Source: Betaproteobacteria bacterium (GTDB taxonomy: Bacteria; Pseudomonadota; Gammaproteobacteria; Burkholderiales; Burkholderiaceae_C). Taken from it: a stretch of DNA of 39,373 nucleotides. Location: contig JANYKR010000254.1 of the NCBI GenBank assembly GCA_025358155.1, forward strand, positions 1 to 39,373, given 5' to 3'. The notes under the pieces were generated by a model. It was not told where the DNA came from. It saw only the letters and a list, made by a program, of their open reading frames with translations, and did no database searches. Of this stretch, positions 24,705-31,594 are shown in pieces (positions within the stretch are counted from its first letter, which is position 1; each line of letters starts with the position of its first letter). The translations under genes were made by a program, and so were the position numbers.

Positions 24705-26282
24705 ATGGCTGCCGAACCGCTGCAGGGGCGGCCCACAGCCGATCACCTGTTGCTGTTGCGGCGCCTGCGCCGCATGGTGCTGCGGGCGAAGTCGGCGCAG
24801 TTGTTCTACCTGTGGGGCGACGACCCGCGCAGCCTGGCCTGGCTGCAGGGCGAGCTGGACCGCACGCTGCGCTCCCGCAGCCGGCGCCTGCTGGCCGTAC
24901 CGGCCCACTGCGGCGGCGCGCCCGATGTCGAACCGGCGCTCCGCAGCGTGCTGCAACCCGAGCGCGGCGCCGAGTTGTTCGGCGTCTGGGTGGATCTGGG
25001 CGATGCGCGAGGCAGCCAGCAGCGCGACTGGCTGCTAGCGCGGCTGAACGAGCGCCGGGCCGGCTTGCTGGCGATGGCACGGCCGCTGCTGCTGATCGGG
25101 CGCGGCGATGCCGAGCTGACGGTGGCGATGGTGGCGCCCGATCTGTGGTCGATCCGGTCGGCCAGCTTCGTGGTGCCTGCCTGGGCGTTGGACACCGCTG
25201 CAAGCCTGCCGCTGCATGCGCCCTCGCTGGACGAAGACATGCCGCTGACCCCCGGCAGCTTGGCCGCCGTGGCGCTGTGGGACCGTGCGCTGGCCAGCTA
25301 CCGGCAAGCCATTGCACAGCAGGGCGGCGCAGTGCCGGGCGCGGCAGACGACGCCAGCCCTCAGTTGGCGCTGGACCTCGGCTTCGATGCCATCGAACAC
25401 GCCGTACGCTTGCGCCAACTCACCGTTGCCGAGCGGGTTTTAGCCGATCTGGCGTCGCTTGTGGTTACCGACCCGGTGGTGGCGGATGAGCCGCCTCAGG
25501 TACTTCGCCGGACTTTGCAATGGCAGCTTTGGGCTGCTGAACTGGCAGGCCTGCAAGGCCAATGGCACGGTGCGCAGGCACACGCCCTGCATGCCCTGGC
25601 AGCGGCAAAGCGGCTGGTGAAGCTGACGGTCGAATCGCCGCAAGCGCTGAGGGACTGGTCGGTGTCGTTGAACAAGGTGGGCGACGTGCAGCTAGCGCTG
25701 GGGGATGTGGCCGGCGCGAGGGAGCGGTACGAGGACAGCCTGAGGGTGAGCGAGCGGCTGGTGAAGCTGACGGGCGAATCGCCGCAAGCTCTGAGGGACT
25801 GGTCGGTGTCGTTGAGCAAGGTGGGCGACGTGCAGCGAGCGCTGGGGGATGTGGCCGGCGCGAGGGAGCGGTACGAGGACAGCCTGAAGGTGAGCGAGCG
25901 GCTGGTGAAGCTGACGGGTGAATCGCCGGAAGCGCTGAGGGACTGGTCGGTGTCGTTGAGCACGGTGGGCGGCGTGCAGCTAGCGCTGGGGGAGGTGGCC
26001 GGCGCGAGGGAGCGGTACGAGGACAGCCTGAGGGTTTGTGAGCGGCTGGTGAAGCTGACGGGCGAATCGCCGGAAGCGCTGCGCGACTTGGCCATTGCGC
26101 TCGAACGGCTGGGTGATTGGAGCCAGGCGCACGGCGAAGCCGGCGCGGCGCGGCAGTTCTTTGAGCGCGATCTCCAGGCCGCCCAAGCCGCTTTGCGACA
26201 ATCCCCGCTATCCCAAGACATCCAGGCCGTGGTGCGCACTGCCGAAGCCCGCCTCACGGCCCTGCCACCCGCCCCACCATGA
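24705..26282 (+). CDS. TPR-repeat protein, partner of the upstream ATPase
   Basis: This 525-residue protein has three parts. Residues 1-175 form an alpha/beta-looking domain containing LFGVWVDLGD, then LLARLNERRAGLLAMARPLLLI and the striking APDLWSIRSASFVV (144-157); I recall such LNxxR...APDLWS motifs in large bacterial TPR proteins, but I know no assigned activity. Residues 185-300 are helical. From residue 303 there are four 48-residue TPR units; three are nearly identical (RLVKLTGESPQALRDWSVSL and so on), the fourth has diverged. The start is ATG 24705, 14 bp after the ATPase stop. Its stop overlaps the thrC start (ATGA), so thrC translation is probably coupled to it. It is likely a protein-binding sensor or scaffold for the ATPase; this is inference. 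Confidence 0.88.
   Translation: MAAEPLQGRPTADHLLLLRRLRRMVLRAKSAQLFYLWGDDPRSLAWLQGELDRTLRSRSRRLLAVPAHCGGAPDVEPALRSVLQPERGAELFGVWVDLGDARGSQQRDWLLARLNERRAGLLAMARPLLLIGRGDAELTVAMVAPDLWSIRSASFVVPAWALDTAASLPLHAPSLDEDMPLTPGSLAAVALWDRALASYRQAIAQQGGAVPGAADDASPQLALDLGFDAIEHAVRLRQLTVAERVLADLASLVVTDPVVADEPPQVLRRTLQWQLWAAELAGLQGQWHGAQAHALHALAAAKRLVKLTVESPQALRDWSVSLNKVGDVQLALGDVAGARERYEDSLRVSERLVKLTGESPQALRDWSVSLSKVGDVQRALGDVAGARERYEDSLKVSERLVKLTGESPEALRDWSVSLSTVGGVQLALGEVAGARERYEDSLRVCERLVKLTGESPEALRDLAIALERLGDWSQAHGEAGAARQFFERDLQAAQAALRQSPLSQDIQAVVRTAEARLTALPPAPP
25611..26042 (+). repeat. Three 144-bp tandem repeats encoding TPR units
   Basis: Units begin at 25611, 25755 and 25899 with an exact 144-bp period, and a fourth, degenerate unit starts at 26043. 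The three units differ by only a few scattered bases, including many identical silent positions, so they arose or were homogenised recently. Each encodes one 48-residue TPR. The period keeps the reading frame, so copy number can vary without breaking the gene. Confidence 0.95.
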
Positions 26283-27700
26283 ACTACACCAGCACCCGGG
26301 GCGACCCGACCCCGCGCCGGTTTTGCGAAATCCTGCTCGAAGGCCTGGCGCCTGACGGCGGCTTGTACCTGCCCGCGCACTACCCGCAGATCGGCGATGC
26401 CACGCTGACGCGCTGGCGCGGTTTGAGCTACGCCGACCTGGCGTTTGAGATCCTGTCGCTCTACATCGACGACATCCCGGCCGCTGACTTGAAGGCGCTG
26501 GCCGCCAAGACCTACACCGCCGCCGTCTACGGCAGCGAGGCCATCGTGCCGGTGCGCCAGCTGCAGGCCGGCGACCACCCGCTCTACATCCAGGCCCTGT
26601 CCAACGGCCCGACGCTGGCCTTCAAGGACATGGCCATGCAGCTGCTGGGCAACCTTTTCGAGTACGAGCTGGCCCGGCGCGGCGAGACGCTCAACATCCT
26701 GGGTGCCACCTCGGGCGACACCGGCAGCGCGGCCGAGTACGCGATGCGCGGCAAGCAAGGCGTGCGGGTCTTCATGCTCAGCCCCGAGGGCCGGATGAGC
26801 CCGTTTCAGCAGGCGCAGATGTTCAGCCTGCAGGACGCCAACATCCACAACATCGCCGTCCAGGGTGTGTTCGACGACTGCCAGGACATCGTCAAAGCGG
26901 TCAGCAACGACCTGGACTTCAAGCGCCGCTACAAGATCGGTACCGTCAACTCGATCAACTGGGCGCGATTGCTGGCGCAGGTGGTGTACTACTTTGCCGG
27001 TTACTTCCAGGTCACCGAGCGCAATGATCAACCGGTGAGTTTTGCCGTGCCCTCGGGCAACTTCGGCAATGTCTGCGCTGGCCATGTGGCGCGTTGCATG
27101 GGCCTGCCGATCGCCCAGCTGGTGGTGGCCACCAACGAGAACGACGTGCTCGACGAGTTCTTCCGCACTGGCCGCTACCGGGTGCGGGCCAGCAGCGAGA
27201 CCTTCGAGACCAGCAGCCCGTCGATGGACATCAGCAAGGCCAGCAACTTCGAGCGCTTTGTGTTCGACCTGCTGGATCGCGACGGCGCCCGCGTGGCCGA
27301 TCTGTTCGGCCCGGGCCTGGCGCGAGATGGCGGCTTTCAGCTGACGCCGGCCGAGTTCGAGCGCATCGCCGGCTTTGGCTTTGTCTCGGGCAAGAGCAGC
27401 CATGCCGACCGGCTGGCCACGATCCGCAGCACCTGGCAGGCGCACCAGGACATGATCGACACCCACACCGCCGACGGCCTGAAAGTGGCGCGTGAGCACC
27501 TGCAGCCCGGCCTGCCGATGATCGTGCTGGAGACCGCCTTGCCCGCCAAGTTTGCCGCCACGATCGAAGAAGCACTGGGCCGCCAGCCGCTGCGCCCTGC
27601 CGCGCTGGTCGGCATCGAGGCGCTGCCCAAACGTTTTACCGTGATGCCGGTGGATGCGGCGCAGGTCAAGGCCTTTGTGGCGCGGCACTGCGCGGCATGA
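26279..27700 (+). CDS. thrC: Threonine synthase
   Basis: ThrC converts O-phosphohomoserine to threonine with pyridoxal phosphate. The 473-residue protein starts with NYTSTRGDPTPRRFCEILLEGLAPDGGLY, typical of the long proteobacterial form, with the PLP-lysine K116 in TLAFKDMAMQ, the phosphate-binding ATSGDTGSAAEYAM and SGNFGNV. The ATG overlaps the stop of the upstream TPR gene by four bases, and its own stop overlaps the mobB start in the same way. It is therefore embedded in a tightly coupled transcript with non-biosynthetic neighbours. Confidence 0.97.
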   Translation: MNYTSTRGDPTPRRFCEILLEGLAPDGGLYLPAHYPQIGDATLTRWRGLSYADLAFEILSLYIDDIPAADLKALAAKTYTAAVYGSEAIVPVRQLQAGDHPLYIQALSNGPTLAFKDMAMQLLGNLFEYELARRGETLNILGATSGDTGSAAEYAMRGKQGVRVFMLSPEGRMSPFQQAQMFSLQDANIHNIAVQGVFDDCQDIVKAVSNDLDFKRRYKIGTVNSINWARLLAQVVYYFAGYFQVTERNDQPVSFAVPSGNFGNVCAGHVARCMGLPIAQLVVATNENDVLDEFFRTGRYRVRASSETFETSSPSMDISKASNFERFVFDLLDRDGARVADLFGPGLARDGGFQLTPAEFERIAGFGFVSGKSSHADRLATIRSTWQAHQDMIDTHTADGLKVAREHLQPGLPMIVLETALPAKFAATIEEALGRQPLRPAALVGIEALPKRFTVMPVDAAQVKAFVARHCAA

Positions 27701-28254
27701 AAGTCATCGGCTTTTGCGGCCCGTCCGGTGTCGGCAAGACCACGCTGATCGAGCAACTGATCGCCGAGCTGAAGTCGCGCGGGCAACGGGTCTCGGTGGT
27801 CAAGCATGCCCACAAGCGCTTTGACATCGACCACCCGGGCAAAGACTCGTTCCGGCACCGCCAGGCGGGCGCCTTCGAGGTGCTGATCGCCTCGGGCCAG
27901 CGCCTGGCCAAGCTGCGCGAGTACGAGGTTGAAGGCCAGCCCACCGTGCACCAGTTGATTGCCGAGATGGTCGCGTGCGACTGGCTGCTGGTGGAGGGCT
28001 TCAAGCATGCCGACATCCCCAAGATCGAGGTCTGGCGGGCCGCACTGGGCCAGCCGCCGGGCTACGGCGACGACCCGTTTGTGGTGGCCGTGGCCACCGA
28101 TGCGCCAGCGTCTCTGCCCGTGGCCACTGGCCTGCCGGTGTTCGACATGACGGCCGTGGCGCTGCTGGCATCACACCTGATGGACACTGCCGACCGCTAC
28201 GACTACGACCGCTACGACTACGACCGCGAACCCCGGTCCGAACACCATGGCTGA
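27697..28254 (+). CDS. mobB: Molybdopterin-guanine dinucleotide biosynthesis protein MobB
   Basis: MobB is a GTP-binding accessory protein in the synthesis of the guanine dinucleotide form of molybdenum cofactor. The P-loop is GPSGVGKTT (residues 8-16), followed by VSVVKHAHKRFDIDHPGKDS and later DWLLVEGFKHADIPKIEVWR, all family hallmarks. At 185 residues it is slightly long because of a C-terminal tail of repeated Asp-Arg-Tyr-Asp-Tyr units. Its ATG overlaps the thrC stop, and its last codons overlap the moeA2 start by eight bases. Confidence 0.94.
   Translation: MKVIGFCGPSGVGKTTLIEQLIAELKSRGQRVSVVKHAHKRFDIDHPGKDSFRHRQAGAFEVLIASGQRLAKLREYEVEGQPTVHQLIAEMVACDWLLVEGFKHADIPKIEVWRAALGQPPGYGDDPFVVAVATDAPASLPVATGLPVFDMTAVALLASHLMDTADRYDYDRYDYDREPRSEHHG
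28192..28227 (+). repeat. 15-bp tandem repeat at the mobB 3' end
   Basis: GACCGCTACGACTAC occurs at 28192-28206 and 28207-28221, followed by a partial copy to 28227. It encodes the acidic/tyrosine-rich MobB tail DRYDYDRYDYDR. In-frame slippage is the simplest origin. Confidence 0.85.
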
Positions 28255-29602
28255 TGCCACACCGCCCGCCCGCCCGAACCTGCTGAGCCTGGACGATGCG
28301 CTGGCCCGCCTGCTGGCGGTGGCGCGCGACCGGGTGATCGCCGAGACCGAAAAACTCGACACCTTCGACGCGCTGGGCCGGGTGCTGGCGCGGCCGGTGG
28401 TCGCGGGGCTGGACGTGCCGCCGGCCGACAACACCTCGATGGACGGCTACGCGCTGCGCGCGGCCGATGTGCCCGCTGTCGGCACCGTGCTGCCGGTCAG
28501 CCAGCGGCTGCCGGCCGGTGTGGTGGGTGCGGCGCTGCAGCCGGGCACGGCGGTGCGCATCTTCACCGGCGCGCCGTTGCCGGACGGCGCCGATGCGGTC
28601 GTGATGCAGGAGCTGTGCGAGGCGGTGTCGGGCGACGACCTGGGCCAGGTGTGCATCAACACCGTACCGCAGCCCGGCCAGTGGATTCGCCGCCAGGGCG
28701 AGGACGTGCAACACGGCGCCGAGGTGCTGGCCACCGGTACCCGGCTGACGCCCCAGGCGCTGGGCCTGGCCGCGTCGGTGGGTGCCTCGCGCCTGACGGT
28801 GCGCCGGCGGCCCCGGGTGGCGCTGTTTTCTACTGGCGATGAGTTGGTGATGCCGGGTGAGTCGCTGCGGCCCGGCGCGATCTACAACAGCAACCGCTTC
28901 ATGCTGCGCGGCTTGCTGCAGGCGGCAGGCTGCGAAGTCACCGACCTGGGCATCGTGCCCGACCGGCTCGACGCCACCCGCGACGCGCTGCGGCGTGCGG
29001 CGCAGGGCCATGACCTGATCCTCACCTCCGGCGGGGTGTCGGTAGGGGAGGAGGACCACATCAAGCCGGCGGTCAAAGCCGAAGGTTGGCTGGAGGCCTG
29101 GGCGCTGGCGATCAAGCCGGGCAAGCCGCTGGCCTTCGGCGCGGTGCGCCGCGACGAATCGGCAGCCCCTGCGGTGCGCCGCGACGAATTGGCAGCCCCT
29201 GCGCTGCGCCGCGACGAATCGGCAGCCCCTGCGGTGCGCCGCGATGGCGGCGACAGCGAGGCGCTGTTCATCGGCCTGCCGGGCAACCCGGTCTCCAGCT
29301 TCGTGACCTTCTTGCTCGCGGTAGCGCCCGTGCTGCGGGCGATCCAGGGCTGCCCGGCAGCGCTGCCACAGGCGGTCAGCGTGCGGGCCGATTTTGATTG
29401 GCCGCAGCCCGACAAACGCCGCGAGTTTCTGCGGGCACGCTTCAACCCGCAGGGCGGGGTCGAGCTGTTTGCCAACCAGAGCTCGGGCGTGCTGACCTCG
29501 GCGGTCTGGGCCGACGGTCTGGTGGACAACCCGTCGGGCCAGGTGGTGCGGCGGGGTGATGCGGTGCGGCTGCTGCTGCTGTCGTCGCTGATCGGGGCTT
29601 GA
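28247..29602 (+). CDS. moeA: Molybdopterin molybdotransferase MoeA (copy 2)
   Basis: This second MoeA paralogue of 451 residues carries the family landmarks: DNTSMDGYALRAADV, GAPLPDGADAVVMQE, FSTGDELVMPG, IYNSNRFML, SGGVSVGEEDHIKPA and GLPGNPVSSFVTF. Between KPGKPLAFG and the GLPGNP motif it contains an insertion at residues 299-333 made of three copies of the ten-residue unit AVRRDESAAP. It overlaps mobB by eight bases and runs into moaD. Together with mobB, moaD and moaE it forms the second molybdenum-cofactor locus of the window; the first copy is at 6890-8212. One copy may be specialised for molybdate insertion and the other for another step or condition, but the sequence does not show which. 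Confidence 0.94.
   Translation: MADATPPARPNLLSLDDALARLLAVARDRVIAETEKLDTFDALGRVLARPVVAGLDVPPADNTSMDGYALRAADVPAVGTVLPVSQRLPAGVVGAALQPGTAVRIFTGAPLPDGADAVVMQELCEAVSGDDLGQVCINTVPQPGQWIRRQGEDVQHGAEVLATGTRLTPQALGLAASVGASRLTVRRRPRVALFSTGDELVMPGESLRPGAIYNSNRFMLRGLLQAAGCEVTDLGIVPDRLDATRDALRRAAQGHDLILTSGGVSVGEEDHIKPAVKAEGWLEAWALAIKPGKPLAFGAVRRDESAAPAVRRDELAAPALRRDESAAPAVRRDGGDSEALFIGLPGNPVSSFVTFLLAVAPVLRAIQGCPAALPQAVSVRADFDWPQPDKRREFLRARFNPQGGVELFANQSSGVLTSAVWADGLVDNPSGQVVRRGDAVRLLLLSSLIGA
29141..29244 (+). repeat. 30-bp tandem repeat inside moeA copy 2
   Basis: Three 30-bp units (29141-29170, 29171-29200, 29201-29230) and a 14-bp partial copy (29231-29244) differ by only a few bases. Each encodes AVRRD(E)(S/L)AAP. 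The repeat fills a surface-loop position just before the GLPGNP motif, so it adds about 35 residues to the enzyme without a frameshift. Confidence 0.95.
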
Positions 29603-29604
29603 GC

Positions 29605-29907
29605 ATGGCGGCCACGACCGGGCAAAACCCGCCGACTCAAAACCTGCCGACCGAAGTCACCGTGACCGTGCGCTACTTTGCTTCGTTGCGCGAGGCGCTG
29701 GGCGCCAGCGAGACGCTGGTGCTGCCGGCCGGCACCACCCTGGGCGCCGTGCGCGACCGGCTGATCGCACGCGGTGGCCGGCATGCCGAGGCACTGGCCC
29801 GCAGCCGGGCCTTGCGTTGTGCGCTCAACCAGGTGATGGCCGACGAGGCCAGCACGGTGCCTGAGGGCGCCGAGCTGGCGTTTTTCCCGCCGGTCACGGG
29901 CGGCTGA
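29605..29907 (+). CDS. moaD: Molybdopterin synthase sulfur carrier subunit MoaD
   Basis: MoaD is the ubiquitin-like small subunit whose C-terminal thiocarboxylate gives sulfur to precursor Z (cPMP). The 100-residue protein has the beta-grasp pattern VTVRYFASLREALGASETLVL, ALNQVMADEASTVPEGAELAFFPPVTGG and the essential C-terminal Gly-Gly. The ATG at 29605 is used; a TTG two codons upstream overlaps the moeA2 stop. The N-terminus has about 15 extra residues before the beta-grasp core. moaE follows after 129 bp. Confidence 0.94.
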   Translation: MAATTGQNPPTQNLPTEVTVTVRYFASLREALGASETLVLPAGTTLGAVRDRLIARGGRHAEALARSRALRCALNQVMADEASTVPEGAELAFFPPVTGG

Positions 29908-30036
29908 TCCCGGGTTGGCGCTGGCCCGCAACCTTGTCTGCGCAGAGGGTCGGGTTGGGTCGCGCCGCGATCACGGGCTGCGGCGGCCGGGATTGAAGGC
30001 CAGGGCAAGTCCATCAGCGATGCGAGAATCTGCGCC

Positions 30037-30606
30037 ATGAATCCGCTGCCGCGTGTGTCCATCCAGACCCAGGATTTCGACCTGTCCGCCGAGGTTGCAG
30101 CCCTGCGTGCGGGCGACGGCGGCGTGGGCGCGGTCACTAGCTTTGTCGGCACGGTGCGCGACCGAAACGTCAACCCTGCAGGCACCGCCGGGAGTCCTGC
30201 CGAGCCGGTCAGCGCGATGGAGCTGGAGCACTATCCCGGCATGACAGAGCGGGCCATCGAGGCGATGATCGACGCCGCTTTCCAGCGTTTTGACCTGCGT
30301 GGCGCCCGGGTGATCCACCGCGTCGGCCTGTTGCAACCGCAAGACCAGATCGTGCTGGTGGTGGTCAGTTCGGCCCACCGGGGTGAATCGTTCAAGGGCT
30401 GCGAGTTCTTGATGGACTACCTCAAGACCGAGGCGCCGTTCTGGAAAAAAGAGACCACGCCCGATGGCGCACGCTGGGTGGATGCCCGGGTGGCGGACGA
30501 CCAGGCGCTGGCGCGTTGGGGCTTGACGGGCCAGAACACCGGGTGCAGCAGCAGCGCAGCGCCAGCCTTGATCGCTGTCCCGGCCAACGGGGCCCCGGCC
30601 GGATGA
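30037..30606 (+). CDS. moaE: Molybdopterin synthase catalytic subunit MoaE
   Basis: MoaE is the large subunit of molybdopterin synthase. The sequence shows VSIQTQDFDLSAEVAAL, GAVTSFVGTVRDRN, MELEHYPGMTERAIEAM, HRVGLLQPQDQIVLVVVSSAHR and the catalytic lysine region DYLKTEAPFWKKE. At 189 residues it is longer than the usual 150 or so because of a 25-30 residue C-terminal tail rich in Ser, Ala and Pro. Its stop overlaps the crcB start (ATGA). Confidence 0.95.
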   Translation: MNPLPRVSIQTQDFDLSAEVAALRAGDGGVGAVTSFVGTVRDRNVNPAGTAGSPAEPVSAMELEHYPGMTERAIEAMIDAAFQRFDLRGARVIHRVGLLQPQDQIVLVVVSSAHRGESFKGCEFLMDYLKTEAPFWKKETTPDGARWVDARVADDQALARWGLTGQNTGCSSSAAPALIAVPANGAPAG

Positions 30607-30992
30607 GCCAGGCTGTCACGGCGCTGCAGGCTGGGGCGGTAGCGCTGGGTGCGGCAGTGGGCGGCTTGCTGCGCTGGTTTGCCGGTATGGCCTTGAACGG
30701 GCTGTGGCCGGGTTTTCCGCTGGGCACGCTGCTGGTCAACTGCCTGGGCGGCGCCTTGATCGGCGGGGCAATGGTCTGGTTCTCGCGCTCGCCCGATGAG
30801 CTGCTGCGCCTGCTGCTGGTCACCGGTTTGCTGGGCGGATTCACCACGTTTTCGTCGTTCTCGGCCGAGTCGCTGGGCCTGGTCCAGCGTGGCGATTTGG
30901 GGCTGGCGCTGCTGCACAGCGCTGCGCACCTGCTGGGCGCACTGGCTTGCACCGCCATGGGCTACGGGCTGGCCCGTGCCGGGCTGCGTTGA
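30603..30992 (+). CDS. crcB: Fluoride efflux transporter CrcB (Fluc)
   Basis: Fluc proteins are small dual-topology membrane channels that export fluoride. The 129-residue protein has four hydrophobic segments (about residues 8-27, 37-58, 67-88 and 98-122) and the family motifs GGLLRWFAG, GTLLVNCLGGALIGG and GLLGGFTTFSSFSAES, which contains the conserved Phe/Thr/Ser residues of the fluoride path. The ATG at 30603 overlaps the moaE stop. No fluoride riboswitch can precede it here because moaE runs directly into it. Confidence 0.95.
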   Translation: MSQAVTALQAGAVALGAAVGGLLRWFAGMALNGLWPGFPLGTLLVNCLGGALIGGAMVWFSRSPDELLRLLLVTGLLGGFTTFSSFSAESLGLVQRGDLGLALLHSAAHLLGALACTAMGYGLARAGLR

Positions 30993-31032
30993 TCCCGCCG
31001 CTGAATCCACCCTTGAACCCGCCGTTGAACCC

Positions 31033-31053
31033 GGCCGGGCAAACCGCCCGGCC
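31033..31053 (+). other. Perfect GC hairpin just upstream of the flavin reductase gene
   Basis: GGCCGGGC (31033-31040), a five-base loop and GCCCGGCC (31046-31053) form a strong 8-bp stem. It ends directly before the AAGGA ribosome-binding bases of the next gene. There is no T-run, so it is not a standard terminator; it may mark the end of the molybdenum-cofactor/crcB transcript or affect translation of the following gene. The preceding bases hold a short imperfect repeat of CCGTTGAACCCG. Confidence 0.5.
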
Positions 31054-31066
31054 AAGGACCCCGACC

Positions 31067-31594
31067 ATGACGCCCCAGCCTGACGCTGAACCTGCAGCCG
31101 ATCCTGCAGCCGAGCCGCTGTCGCCGCAGGTCTTGCGCGGCGCGCTCGGGCGCTTTGCCACCGGCGTGACCATCATCAGCTGCCGCGACGCCACCGGGCA
31201 GCCGGTGGGCCTGACCGCCAATTCGTTTGCCTCGCTGTCGCTCGACCCGCCGCTGGTGTTGTGGTCGCTGCGCCAGGCCAGCAGCAGCCTGGCCGCGTTT
31301 GAGGCTGCGCCGCATTTTGTGATCAACGTGCTGGCCGAGACCCAGGTCGATTTGTCGCGGCGCTTTGCTTCGTCGCAAACCGACAAGTTTGCCGAGGGTG
31401 CCTGGGCCGACGGCCTGGGCGGGGCGCCGGTGCTGGCCGGCTGCGCGGCGGTCTTCGAGTGCCGTGTCGAGGCCCGGCACGCGGTGGGCGATCATGTGCT
31501 GTTCATCGGCCGGGTGCTGCGCCTGGCCGACCTGGCGGTGGCGCCGCTGTTGTTCCAGGGTGGGCATTACCGGATGCTGGGAGAAGTGCTGTGA
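31067..31594 (+). CDS. Flavin reductase family protein
   Basis: This 175-residue protein belongs to the flavin reductase-like split-barrel family, which supplies reduced FMN or FAD to two-component monooxygenases. Key segments are LRGALGRFATGVTIISC, TGQPVGLTANSFASLSLDPPLVLWSL and the C-terminal GDHVLFIGRVLRL...LLFQGGHYRML. The ATG at 31067 has AAGGA upstream. The next gene starts inside its stop (GTGA), so it is the first gene of a catabolic operon. The likely oxygenase partner is the acyl-CoA-dehydrogenase-fold protein at 33474. Confidence 0.92.
   Translation: MTPQPDAEPAADPAAEPLSPQVLRGALGRFATGVTIISCRDATGQPVGLTANSFASLSLDPPLVLWSLRQASSSLAAFEAAPHFVINVLAETQVDLSRRFASSQTDKFAEGAWADGLGGAPVLAGCAAVFECRVEARHAVGDHVLFIGRVLRLADLAVAPLLFQGGHYRMLGEVL

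Noticed and set aside
25611-26042. Tandem repeats as a CRISPR array
   Set aside because: The units are 144 bp, contiguous, without spacers, and translate into TPR motifs in one open frame.
23350-26282. Prophage or integrative element carrying the ATPase-TPR pair
   Set aside because: No integrase, transposase, tRNA target or flanking direct repeats are visible around the pair, and base composition looks like the neighbours.
25496-27688. Long minus-strand open frame opposite the TPR gene and thrC
   Set aside because: Its translation is low-complexity with no family motifs, and it mirrors two well-supported genes; long antisense frames are expected at this GC content.
31033-31053. Hairpin as an intrinsic terminator
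   Set aside because: The stem is perfect, but no T-run follows and a ribosome-binding site comes immediately after it.
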